Shown: positions 1 through 6,412, counted from the stretch's first letter. The stretch is DNA of 6,808 bases from Methanosarcinales archaeon (GCA_012329085.1 JAAXQB010000364.1:1-6808), one strand, 5' to 3'. A program made the numbers and translations. The notes: generated by a model from the letters alone, not told the origin.

Positions 1-439
1 CATCCTCAATAATATTGCTAAGCATCTCAATTTCTATTGGTGATTTTATAATTGTATATTCGATACAAGAAGCTTTTAAAATATCTGGCAATGCTTGTCC
101 TAATGGAAATTGCGTAGGAATCTTTTCATTATATACACCACGCCAGCTTGCAATAATGGGTAAAGGAATTTTATAGGGGATATTTAAAGATAATAATGCA
201 TTTAACATATTGCCCAATCCCGTACTCTGAATTACCATTGAAGCTCGTTTTCCACCAAGATAATAACCAGCACAAATGCCAACACCATTTTCTTCGCGTG
301 TAAGCTTTATTGTTTTAAATTCGTTGTCAATAAGGGGAAGTAGATTTTTTATTCTATCGCAAGGCAATGTGGCAACCACATCTATTCTATTTTCTTTTAA
401 TATTCTTATTGTTTTTTCTTCAGGATTGAGAGCATTCAT
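1..439 (-). CDS. comD: Sulfopyruvate decarboxylase, ComD (alpha/PYR-type) domain, partial at window edge
   Basis: Thiamine-diphosphate enzyme that decarboxylates 3-sulfopyruvate to sulfoacetaldehyde in coenzyme M biosynthesis; cytoplasmic. Reading the minus strand from the ATG at 439-437 gives 146 uninterrupted codons running off the left edge. Family marks seen: LPCDRIKNLLPLI near residues 25-37, TREENGVGICAGYYLGG at 47-63 with Glu50 as the likely ThDP-activating glutamate, and QSTGLGN at 71-77. A stop codon six bases upstream in frame fixes the start. No clear Shine-Dalgarno is seen. M. jannaschii has separate ComD and ComE, while other methanogens carry a fused ComDE; which applies here cannot be seen because the 3' end is outside the window. 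It lies downstream of and in line with cysteate synthase, its pathway neighbour, which strongly supports the call. Confidence 0.9.
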   Translation of the reverse strand, partial: MNALNPEEKTIRILKENRIDVVATLPCDRIKNLLPLIDNEFKTIKLTREENGVGICAGYYLGGKRASMVIQSTGLGNMLNALLSLNIPYKIPLPIIASWRGVYNEKIPTQFPLGQALPDILKASCIEYTIIKSPIEIEMLSNIIED

Positions 440-847
440 TATTTATAATTTTTCTTTTTAGTTCAATATCAATAGAATTTTTAAGCATTTTGTGTATTTT
501 TAATATTCGCTTCAAATTAAAGAGTAAATGGATTAGATGTAAGTATGCTGAATTATATTCAATTACAATTACACAATATTTAATGGCAAATGATATGATT
601 TTTAAATAGACTGCATATTTAAATAATTGATTTAGACAATCCAAATATACATTTTATCCTATTTTTTAAAAGAGATATTATTTTTGACAATATTTCATTT
701 ACATTCTTTATTGCATTTTAAATTAAAATATTATCTTATTTTACAATATCTTTTGAAAATTTATTTAAATATAGTGTGGGAAAGGCTATGTAAAAAAACT
801 TTTTAAATTGCAATACATATAATGCACAATCTCAGTTATCCATACAA
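440..847. other. AT-rich spacer between cysteate synthase and comD, no gene seen
   Basis: About 400 bases, strikingly A/T-rich, with no convincing reading frame on either strand. A 74-codon minus-strand frame (420-644) overlaps the comD start, has low-complexity hydrophobic/lysine composition and looks accidental. The stretch probably holds the end of the cysteate synthase transcript (T tract near 792-798) and the comD promoter. On the minus strand a TATTAAAAAT-like box near 496-506 lies about 60 bases before the comD ATG and could be a TATA element, but in such AT-rich DNA this is weak. The two pathway genes may therefore be separate transcripts despite their shared direction. Confidence 0.5.
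792..798 (-). terminator. Possible archaeal T-tract terminator after cysteate synthase
   Basis: About 50 bases past the cysteate synthase stop, the minus strand carries seven consecutive T residues with no strong hairpin before it. Archaeal RNA polymerase commonly terminates at such U-rich tracts. AT-rich context makes chance occurrence possible. Confidence 0.35.
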
Positions 848-2182
848 TTATAAAATTAGATTTTTAATTTCCACATTCATTGAATCTATATGCGATTCAG
901 GTTTTATTTTACAAATATTAAAATCTTCTTTTAATCTCTTAACTCCGCCGCCAGTTATATTTAATAAAATATAATCATCTGATTTTACAATTCCTTTTTC
1001 TACAGCTTCTACAAGGGAAGCAACTCCAACTGCAGCAGGTGCCATAATATCAATGCCTTCTGCCATTTCAAATATGCTTTTACATGATTTAGCCATAGAA
1101 TTGTCAATAGCATATGCATGCCCATTAGAATGTGAAAGTGCATCATATACACCACCTGCTATTGAATATGGTGGTTTTCTATTTGACAAAATATCTGCAT
1201 ACATTTGATCAATCTGTTGTTTTAGATTAGATTCGTCAATTTCTTTATTTATTTCTCTATTCCCTTTTTGCCATGCATCAAAAATAGGTGCAAATGGTAA
1301 ATTCTGTGCTAAATGTAATTTTGATATATGATTTCCAAATCGACCGTCAGCTTGTAATCTCATACATGCTTCCCATGCAGCAATTCCTCCGGTTCCACTA
1401 CCAATTGCTTGAAAATAATGATCAGGAATTCGCCCCATAGTAACAGCACCATCTAACATTACGGTACCCATTCCATCTCGCCGTGCTACATTTCGTGCTC
1501 CACCTTCAGCTATCATATCAGGTAAACAAGCTATTTTATCTGCAATTTTTATTGCATCAGTATAATCAAATGATTTTGCCATACTAATAAAATGAATATT
1601 GTTTGTAGCTTCTTTTGGAATCCACATACGATCCATACCACTATTTGGCACTATTATATACACATCTATATTAGAATCAGCTGCCGCATGTGCAAAAGCA
1701 CGACCAGTGTTACCTGCTGATGCCAATACAAGTTTGCGACAATTTTCAAACTCTTCCATTCTTTGAAGTGTTGGATATGCTTCAAGCTCTTTAAAACTAC
1801 ATGTTAATATATTTGCTTGCTTTTCAGGCCAATACCCATTGAAACATATATACAAGTTAGTTAAGTTCAATTCTTTGGCAAGTCCTATGCTTTTATATGT
1901 TATTGGTCCTGCTTTTGTATTCATTGAACTATTTACTGGCAACCATCCTCTAAATCGCCCTATACCGGGGTGATTATGAAGTTGCAGTTTAATAGATTTA
2001 TATATTGTACGAGGCAAGCCATCATCTGAAGGACAAGTAAGTGCATTAGGGGACAACATAGAGCCGCATCCTGTGCATTTTATGGCATAATGTAATTGAC
2101 TATTGTCATTATATTTTAATGAGGGATTTGTAATTGAATTTTTTTCCATTATTGGTTGCTTACAGTGTTTATTTTTTATCAT
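848..2182 (-). CDS. Cysteate synthase (PLP-dependent, threonine synthase-like)
   Basis: Makes L-cysteate from O-phospho-L-serine and sulfite, the entry to coenzyme M in Methanosarcinales and Methanomicrobiales; cytoplasmic fold-type II PLP enzyme descended from threonine synthase. The protein matches the Methanosarcina enzyme family throughout: CTGCG zinc-ribbon-like start (Cys36, Cys39, Cys50), PGIGRF..WLPV, GPITYKS, GYWPEK, SFKELEA with Lys131 as likely PLP Schiff-base lysine, SAGNTGRAFAH from 155, EGGARNVARR, GSGTGG phosphate loop at 261-266, and a GGGVKRLKEDF end. No frameshift is seen. Start chosen is the ATG at 2182-2180 (444 aa), with AGGA about 11 bases upstream; a TTG nine bases further up (2191) would sit on that AGGA. 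Either start leaves about 20-30 more N-terminal residues than I recall for the family, so a second ATG at 2149 is an alternative. comD follows downstream. Confidence 0.93.
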   Translation of the reverse strand: MIKNKHCKQPIMEKNSITNPSLKYNDNSQLHYAIKCTGCGSMLSPNALTCPSDDGLPRTIYKSIKLQLHNHPGIGRFRGWLPVNSSMNTKAGPITYKSIGLAKELNLTNLYICFNGYWPEKQANILTCSFKELEAYPTLQRMEEFENCRKLVLASAGNTGRAFAHAAADSNIDVYIIVPNSGMDRMWIPKEATNNIHFISMAKSFDYTDAIKIADKIACLPDMIAEGGARNVARRDGMGTVMLDGAVTMGRIPDHYFQAIGSGTGGIAAWEACMRLQADGRFGNHISKLHLAQNLPFAPIFDAWQKGNREINKEIDESNLKQQIDQMYADILSNRKPPYSIAGGVYDALSHSNGHAYAIDNSMAKSCKSIFEMAEGIDIMAPAAVGVASLVEAVEKGIVKSDDYILLNITGGGVKRLKEDFNICKIKPESHIDSMNVEIKNLIL

Positions 2183-2209
2183 TGTAATCAATTCCTATTT
2201 TTAATAGCT

Positions 2210-2303
2210 CATTCAGAAAATTCATTCGAAAAGTTCATTCGGAACGAATGAGCGTAAACACCCATTCTTTCAGAATGAGTTTAAGAAAATCTTTGATAGC
2301 TTA
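2210..2303 (+). repeat. Hairpin repeat, copy 1 (two-hairpin unit preceded by 13-bp iterations)
   Basis: Three successive CATTC-led steps of 13 bases (2210, 2223, 2236) lead into the palindrome CATTCGGAACGAATG (2236-2250; six-base arms, GAA loop). A second hairpin CATTCTTTCAGAATG (arms CATTCT/AGAATG, loop TTC) follows near 2263-2277, then the conserved tail AAGAAAATCTTTGATAGC (2283-2300). The same order recurs at 2567-2635, which defines the unit. Confidence 0.8.
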
Positions 2304-2324
2304 TGTGGAACAAATGAGCGTTTG

Positions 2325-2356
2325 CACATTCGGAACGAATGGGCGTTATTCGAACG
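2325..2356 (+). repeat. Hairpin repeat, partial copy 2
   Basis: A second exact CATTCGGAACGAATG palindrome (2327-2341), preceded by GCA and followed by GGCGTT, then a degenerate ATTCGAACGAA. It lacks the second hairpin and the tail. With copy 1 it forms a pair, like the paired palindromes at 6628-6667 on the other strand. Confidence 0.7.
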
Positions 2357-2399
2357 AACAAGCATTAGTATGTAATTTGTAAATGTGTAATCTCTTAAA

Positions 2400-2433
2400 T
2401 GAGTGCGTGTTTAAGAAAATCGCAAGATTTTTA
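2400..2433 (+). repeat. Hairpin repeat, tail-only fragment with GCAA-loop stem
   Basis: GTTTAAGAAAATC here matches the start of the conserved tail of copy 1, then diverges. AAAATC (2416-2421) and GATTTT (2426-2431) can pair around a GCAA loop, followed by a T-rich run. It resembles a terminator on the plus strand, but no plus-strand gene precedes it. Confidence 0.4.
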
Positions 2434-2441
2434 TTTTATAC

Positions 2442-2460
2442 TAAACTTGTTGTATAATAA
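2442..2460. mobile_element. Degenerate transposon inverted-repeat end
   Basis: TAAACTTGTTGTATAATAA here matches the left end of the MITE at 6201 (TAGACTTGTTGCATAATAA) at all but two positions, both G-to-A or C-to-T type changes. No partner end is visible nearby, so this is a solo, decayed end. Confidence 0.5.
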
Positions 2461-2566
2461 TTTATATTGCCTAAGAATATTGTTTTTCGAAAAATCAATT
2501 TTTTTTTCTGAGAATATAACGATATAAGTTATATAAAAAAACAGAAGTCACCATAATTTTTATATA

Positions 2567-2635
2567 GCACATTCAGAATGAATGTGCGTAACCACTCATT
2601 CTTTCAGAATAAGTTAGAAAAAATCTTTGATTTTT
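2567..2635 (+). repeat. Hairpin repeat, copy 3 (diverged, stem preserved)
   Basis: Same order as copy 1: first hairpin GCACATTCAGAATGAATGTGC (2567-2587; nine-base perfect arms around GAA), GTAACCACTC spacer, second hairpin CATTCTTTCAGAATA, then the AAAATCTTTGAT tail. Relative to copy 1 the innermost G-C pair of the first stem is replaced by A-T on both arms, so the stem is retained despite sequence change. Confidence 0.75.
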
Positions 2636-2844
2636 GATGATGTATAATTTGTAAAATCGCATACTAAAGAGAATTTTTTCATTTTCTCGTTTTGTTAAAT
2701 TTTATATTATCTGCACTTTCTATAATTAAAAATTACGAAAAATTAAATTCTTCTCTCTACATATAATTTTATAAATTATATATGGTAAAAAATAAAGAAG
2801 AAATGATATTTTTTCCGTAACTATAAATTTAATCAATGAAAATC

Positions 2845-2864
2845 AAAAACACCTATATAAAAAA
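2845..2864 (-). terminator. T-rich tract after the Fe-S protein gene
   Basis: Beginning about 12 bases past the stop of the last gene of the trio, the minus strand carries six T residues (2859-2864) and, ten bases on, five more (2845-2849). This fits an archaeal U-tract terminator for the operon. Confidence 0.45.
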
Positions 2865-2876
2865 TACTATGTTTGC

Positions 2877-3527
2877 TTACCATACCTTTAAATCAACCCC
2901 TTCTATTCGCACCCTATCGCCTTCTGAATGTACTATCACACCAGAATGAATTTTTTGCATCATACAATGGTTGGGTAAAAATTTTACAGTTTGACCAATA
3001 TTGGGCATTTTTCCTTTACTAACAATACCATCAAATCCTAATACCATACATATGCTTATATCTACAAAAGTCACACCACTATTGCCAATTCTATGGATTG
3101 GACCAACAAGATGAATGGTTAAAATGTTTTGATTTACATTTAATACTCTTGCAAAATGTACAATAGGACAACCAAGTGGTCTATACTTCACATAATCGCC
3201 TATTGATATAGATTCAATATTTGCATTAAATGCAAGAATATCTTCTCTGCACGATGGTTCATTTGATAAGGGCGAAAGAACAAAATCTGCACAAAGTCCA
3301 TCAATAACACCTATTATGGAATTAGAACTTTCAAATTCAGAATTCATATTATCAATAAGTTGTTGCACTAAAGGAATATTTTCAGCAAATTTATTAGAAA
3401 TTAGAGGGGGGCATTCAGTGAGTTTTGCATTTCCATCAATTAGTGCTTTTCCAAAATCCTTGCACTGCCTAAACCCGCATTCTCCACAGTTATATTTCGG
3501 CAACAAACGCATTATTTTTTGTATCAT
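2877..3527 (-). CDS. (4Fe-4S) cluster protein with N-terminal PF04060-type domain, third gene of ATPase/GTPase/Fe-S operon
   Basis: A 216-residue soluble protein. Residues 10-41 hold the motif C-x2-C-x4-C-x16-C (Cys14, 17, 22, 39, then Pro-Pro), typical of the small [4Fe-4S] domain (Fes, PF04060) found in RnfB and corrinoid Fe-S proteins, so one [4Fe-4S] cluster is likely. The remaining 150 residues form a second, less familiar domain with Cys79, Cys93, Cys120 (in YRPLGCP), Cys160 and Cys188 (in LPNHCMMQKIHSG), and a beta-rich look with repeated Gly and Val. No signal peptide or membrane segment is seen. The start is the ATG six bases after the GTPase stop, with GGGG about 11 bases upstream inside the GTPase end. 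Likely an electron-transfer or cluster-carrying partner of the two NTPases encoded just upstream; the exact function is unknown to me. Confidence 0.8.
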   Translation of the reverse strand: MIQKIMRLLPKYNCGECGFRQCKDFGKALIDGNAKLTECPPLISNKFAENIPLVQQLIDNMNSEFESSNSIIGVIDGLCADFVLSPLSNEPSCREDILAFNANIESISIGDYVKYRPLGCPIVHFARVLNVNQNILTIHLVGPIHRIGNSGVTFVDISICMVLGFDGIVSKGKMPNIGQTVKFLPNHCMMQKIHSGVIVHSEGDRVRIEGVDLKVW

Positions 3528-3533
3528 TTTAAA

Positions 3534-4232
3534 TCATTCCCCTTTATATTCTGTAAAACCATCAATATGCCGAAGCACACCCATATGATGTCTTTTTGCC
3601 ATTCGTTTTTCACCTGTGCATAGCGTACATATTGCAAGTGGTGCACTATGTCGTAATGTAAGTTTATGCAATACATCAGAAATTTCAGTAATTACTTCTG
3701 CCAATTCTGATGCACCTTGCCCACTTAATCCATTAGCTTCGATTATGTGACAATTAGGATTCGCTTCAATAACGCGTTCTCTAAATACTTCTCGTTCAGC
3801 TTGAGATACAATATCACCTTTAGTTGCTACTACCACATCTGCCGTAGTCAGCATAGGTCCAATTTTTAATGGAGTGTTTGGACCTGTGGTCACATCAATC
3901 ACACATACTGCAAGACAGTTATCTGGATATGGTGCACACCTTAAACAAAGTCCAGCAGTTTCATTAATAAGTATATCTGCATCTTGGCTTTTTGCCCAAT
4001 CAATCATTTCATCTGTATTGTATATTGCAAAATGATCAGGGCACATATCCATAGACAAACCAATTCGTATTGGTATGTTCATTTTTTCAAACATTTTATC
4101 ATCATCTGTCCCTAAACAGTCTATTTTTACCACAGCAGGCAACATATCTCTCTGTTTAAGTGATTTAATAGCATGCATTAAAACTGAAGTTTTACCAGAA
4201 CCTGGTGTTCCAGCCACTATTACTAACTTCAT
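3534..4232 (-). CDS. P-loop GTPase (HypB/UreG/CobW-like) with conserved cysteine motifs
   Basis: A 232-residue cytoplasmic NTPase of the SIMIBI class. P-loop GTPGSGKTS at residues 8-16; [13 protein letters not shown] at 90-102 in the switch II/Walker B area carries Cys96 and Cys99, with Cys106 and Cys110 following; TKGD at 137-140 is the guanine-specificity (N/T-K-x-D) motif; Cys64 lies in MCPDH; and CTLC (202-205) sits near the C terminus. HypB and UreG use cysteine and histidine residues at comparable places to hold nickel, so metal handling is a fair inference, but which metal or cluster is unknown. The start ATG overlaps the ABC stop in an ATGA (4229-4232), and a strong GAGGTGG lies four bases upstream, so it is translationally coupled. 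Not close enough to HypB or UreG to name; hydrogenase and urease genes are absent here. Confidence 0.82.
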   Translation of the reverse strand: MKLVIVAGTPGSGKTSVLMHAIKSLKQRDMLPAVVKIDCLGTDDDKMFEKMNIPIRIGLSMDMCPDHFAIYNTDEMIDWAKSQDADILINETAGLCLRCAPYPDNCLAVCVIDVTTGPNTPLKIGPMLTTADVVVATKGDIVSQAEREVFRERVIEANPNCHIIEANGLSGQGASELAEVITEISDVLHKLTLRHSAPLAICTLCTGEKRMAKRHHMGVLRHIDGFTEYKGE

Positions 4233-4999
4233 AATACCACCTCTTCCTCAATTAATCCGCCTTGTCGAATTGTATCGCGTAAAGACATCAAAAGTTCATC
4301 AATTTTAACAAGTTTACTGCAAACGGCTACTTCACTTGGTGTTGTGGATATGATTTGTCGTATTCCTCCGTTTCGCATTACAATACGCTGCTTAGGCATA
4401 AGTGCTAAAACTGGATCATGAGTCACGACTAATACAATTTTCCCTCTCGCAGCAAGAAGTTTCAAAGCTTCTTGTTTCTTTATACCTGCATTTTCAATTT
4501 CGTCAATAAGCACAATGGGGGAATCACTTATTATTGCAATATCAGCAACCATGAGTGCCCTAGATTGTCCACCACTTAATGTAGTGAGCTGATCTTCTAA
4601 TTGTATAGGTTCTCCCGTTAGTGTATTAGCAATATCAATTACTTTTTTGACAGTATTAAAATTACGGTTTCTTGATTTTGCATGCATTTTGAGAAATTCT
4701 TCAACTGTCATACAGCTAAGAAAATGCATATTTTGTGAAAGCTGAGCAATGCGCTTTTTTCTAGGATTAGTTCGAATATCCCTACTTGGGGCAATCCCAT
4801 TTATCAAAATTTTACGCTGGGTGGGAGTGTCTCCTTGTGAAAGCTGCTCAATATCACAAATTAATGTACTTTTTCCAGATCCCGTAGGACCAACAATTCC
4901 AATTATATCTCCTGGGTATATATGTATCACTTCAACGCCTTCTTTTAATCCAGATTTGTCGATTCCGCATATTATTGTGAGTTCATGAATGTCTTTCAT
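4229..4999 (-). CDS. ABC-type ATPase, first intact gene of ATPase/GTPase/Fe-S operon
   Basis: A 256-residue ATP-binding cassette protein. Walker [10 protein letters not shown] at 37-45, Q-loop Gln89 in QLSQNMHFL, signature [10 protein letters not shown] at 141-150, Walker B IVLIDE at 162-167 with catalytic Glu167, and H-loop His194 in VVTHDP. The D-loop region reads ENAG (169-172) in place of the usual SALD, and the signature is not followed by the arginine-rich pattern of SsuB/TauB importers, so it is unlikely to be an ordinary nitrate/sulfonate importer ATPase. No permease gene is in the window. The ATG at 4999 follows an in-frame TAA three bases upstream, so it cannot be extended; there is no good Shine-Dalgarno. 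It begins 12 bases after the end of the decayed binding-protein gene, suggesting one former transcription unit. Probably a soluble energising subunit; substrate unknown. Confidence 0.82.
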   Translation of the reverse strand: MKDIHELTIICGIDKSGLKEGVEVIHIYPGDIIGIVGPTGSGKSTLICDIEQLSQGDTPTQRKILINGIAPSRDIRTNPRKKRIAQLSQNMHFLSCMTVEEFLKMHAKSRNRNFNTVKKVIDIANTLTGEPIQLEDQLTTLSGGQSRALMVADIAIISDSPIVLIDEIENAGIKKQEALKLLAARGKIVLVVTHDPVLALMPKQRIVMRNGGIRQIISTTPSEVAVCSKLVKIDELLMSLRDTIRQGGLIEEEVVL

Positions 5000-5011
5000 A
5001 TATTAGTTTAA

Positions 5012-5881
5012 TTAAGTTTTTGTTTTTTGATAGAATGTTAAATTGAATAATTCTTTTTTGTAGACATTTTATCTATTTTCTTTATGCTATATCTACATTT
5101 ATACAATTTTAAGTGCATACGGAATAACTATGACTGAATTAATCATCCGTATATCATTTCATTCAGCAAACGACATCTTTACAATTTCAGAATCTATATA
5201 AAGTCTTGTTGCAAAAATTTCAGCAGATTTATTTATGTTTGCTTCTATAAATTTAATTGAATATATTAATGTGTGCACCATTTAATCTACTATTTATAGA
5301 TGTTCTCTTATAAGCTCCCCAATACAACAAGCACACAACATAAATATTATGGTAACATTTCTCCAAATGTTGCTATGATTGTTTCAGTAGTATCTCCTTC
5401 GATTATTATTGGATTCAGGTGTGGTAAGAATACAACATCGATTACTCCTGCAGCTATTATTGTTTTTGCAAAACATAGTCTCATTGGATCAAGTATAATA
5501 TCTATTTCTAATGCAAAATTATTTTCAATAAACTATTCATTTAATATTATATAATAGATGGTCTCTATATGAAATGTTTCAATTATCAATTCATTTAAAT
5601 TAGTTGAAATTTCATAAGTTAAAGTTACCATCAAAACAAAATTTGATTCTTAAATCCATACATATATAATGATTTTTGCATCAAATCCTTTAGCAATTGT
5701 ATGTGTGGGATGTACCATCCATATAAATGTAATATAGTGCATACTTTGGTTGAAAACTTATGCGAAGCATTTTTAATACTATTAGTTCAATTATTGGTTA
5801 TTTATATACTCTATGATAAAAATTGCCTATATTAATAAAATAATAACTACAATTGCTATTGATATTTTTATATTTTTTCAT
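5012..5881 (-). pseudogene. Decayed ABC transporter substrate-binding protein (SsuA/TauA/nitrate type)
   Basis: Translating the minus strand with frame changes recovers a complete but ruined binding protein. From the ATG at 5881: a Lys-rich start and hydrophobic stretch (ISIAIVVIILL), then LRISFQP, IAKGFDAKII, SNFVLM..LTYE, an uninterrupted run ending GVIDVVFLPHLNPIIIEGDT then FGEMLP-stop (stop at 5347-5349), CCVLVV.G.LIREH, INKSAEIFATRLYIDSEIVKMSFAE, VIPYALK, and a KKEL....FYQK end with TAA at 5012-5014. These are successive landmarks of the NMT1/SsuA-like periplasmic or lipoprotein receptors for nitrate, sulfonates, taurine or related ligands. Stops and frameshifts are numerous, and roughly 45 residues between FQP and the IAKG block appear deleted (870 bases against about 1 kb expected). 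The binding site AAAGGAGGT is intact before the ATG. It lies 12 bases upstream of the ABC gene, as an operon leader gene would. Ligand cannot be told. Confidence 0.8.
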
Positions 5882-5888
5882 TATATAG

Positions 5889-5897
5889 ACCTCCTTT
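5889..5897 (-). promoter_or_regulatory. Shine-Dalgarno of the decayed binding-protein gene
   Basis: Minus-strand AAAGGAGGT ends seven bases before the ATG at 5881. It is a near-perfect archaeal/bacterial ribosome-binding site, kept although the reading frame behind it is destroyed. It supports 5881 as the original start. Confidence 0.7.
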
Positions 5898-5930
5898 AAT
5901 CAATAATTATATCTTATCTATTTTAGTTTT

Positions 5931-5945
5931 CATATATAATGATTT
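5931..5945 (-). promoter_or_regulatory. Possible TATA/BRE element for the operon
   Basis: Minus-strand ATTATATATG (5931-5940) with AAATC just upstream (5941-5945) lies about 50 bases before the ATG at 5881, a reasonable place for an archaeal TATA box with a short leader. If active it would drive a transcript through the pseudogene into the intact trio. The DNA around it is AT-rich, so the match is weak evidence. Confidence 0.35.
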
Positions 5946-5998
5946 CCCTATATTGCATAATTATGCCACAAAAGTATTAATCTAATTAATATTATTGT

Positions 5999-6124
5999 AC
6001 AACTGGGGCAATTACAACCCATTTAAATGAAATTAAAGAAGAATATGTTTTATAGGAAAATATATTCAATAAGCTAATCAACTGATATTACGCAAAAGTT
6101 CATCACAACACATTAAAATTTAAT
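5999..6124 (+). pseudogene. Coding-like remnant of unknown gene
   Basis: In one plus-strand frame, about 38 codons read like a helical protein (TTGAITTHLNEIKEEYVL, then ENIFNKLIN, then YYAKVHHNTLK), broken only by a TAG and a TGA. The composition is unlike the surrounding low-complexity spacer. I do not recognise the family. It may be a fragment of another lost gene, or chance. Confidence 0.25.
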
Positions 6125-6412
6125 TTTTTATAGTTTCATTTATATACTTTTGAGTATTTTTCAATGATTTAAAAGTGATTTTTAAAATAATTTTAATTAA
6201 TAGACTTGTTGCATAATAAGCCAAAATTTAACCTTAGCATAGTGATTTATAGCTAAAAGTCAAAATTTAGTCGCTACATATCGAAATATGAGTTAATACG
6301 CAACAAGTCTAATGCGTAACATCAATTAATATGCAAGGGCTGGAACTATACAAATATGCTTAAATTCTTTGATATTATATAAAAAAACAATTCATTGAAA
6401 AAGCTTTAAGTT
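6125..6412. other. AT-rich debris around the MITE, no gene seen
   Basis: Apart from the 107-bp MITE at 6203-6309 the stretch holds no recognisable coding sequence on either strand. The part from 6312 to 6412 may be the eroded upstream section of the IS630 transposase gene, but I cannot align it to that family. Confidence 0.4.
6201..6311. mobile_element. 107-bp MITE with IS630-like ends and TA target duplication
   Basis: The element 6203-6309 begins GACTTGTTGC and ends GCAACAAGTC, perfect ten-base inverted repeats that continue imperfectly to about 20 bases (CATAATAAGCC against CGTATTAACTC). It is bordered on both sides by TA (6201-6202 and 6310-6311), the target duplication expected for IS630/Tc1-mariner transposons. 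There is no coding capacity, so it would have moved in trans. An IS630-type transposase remnant lies about 100 bases away. Confidence 0.75.

Larger units (their letters stand above)
2183..2876. other. 694-base gene-free region with hairpin repeats and transposon debris
   Basis: Lies between the end of the Fe-S protein gene and the start of cysteate synthase. It holds four full or partial copies of a hairpin repeat (2210-2303, 2325-2356, 2400-2433, 2567-2635, listed separately), a decayed inverted-repeat end (2442-2460), and a perfect AT-only hairpin at 2761-2781 (nine-base arms, TAT loop), which may be chance. No reading frame on either strand resembles a protein. Any promoter for cysteate synthase must lie in or beside the repeats; I see no convincing TATA box at the expected distance. 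Confidence 0.6.

Noticed and set aside
276..461. 61-codon plus-strand frame
   Set aside because: Lies antisense to the well-supported comD coding sequence.
420..644. 74-codon minus-strand frame overlapping the comD start
   Set aside because: Low-complexity composition, no ribosome-binding site, and it overlaps comD in another frame; looks accidental in AT-rich DNA.
2400..2433. GCAA-loop stem followed by T run as a functional terminator
   Set aside because: No plus-strand gene lies upstream and the sequence is explained as a fragment of the hairpin repeat tail.
2761..2781. AT-only perfect hairpin as a regulatory or origin element
   Set aside because: Only A and T in a very AT-rich spacer, single copy, no associated motif; chance is a sufficient explanation.
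3534..4232. GTPase as HypB or UreG proper
   Set aside because: It has no HypB-type N-terminal histidine or cysteine metal-binding stretch, its cysteine motifs lie at different places, and hydrogenase and urease genes are absent.
4229..4999. ABC protein as SsuB/TauB importer ATPase or as methyl-CoM reductase component A2
   Set aside because: Signature and D-loop contexts differ from SsuB/TauB and no permease is present; component A2 is about twice as long with two cassettes.
5195..5215. AAGTCTTGTTGCAAAA as a third transposon end
   Set aside because: It is the coding remnant of the conserved IFATRLY segment of the binding-protein pseudogene; the resemblance is chance.
5300..5554. 84-codon plus-strand reading frame
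   Set aside because: The minus strand of the same stretch carries conserved residues of the binding-protein pseudogene; the plus frame is its shadow.
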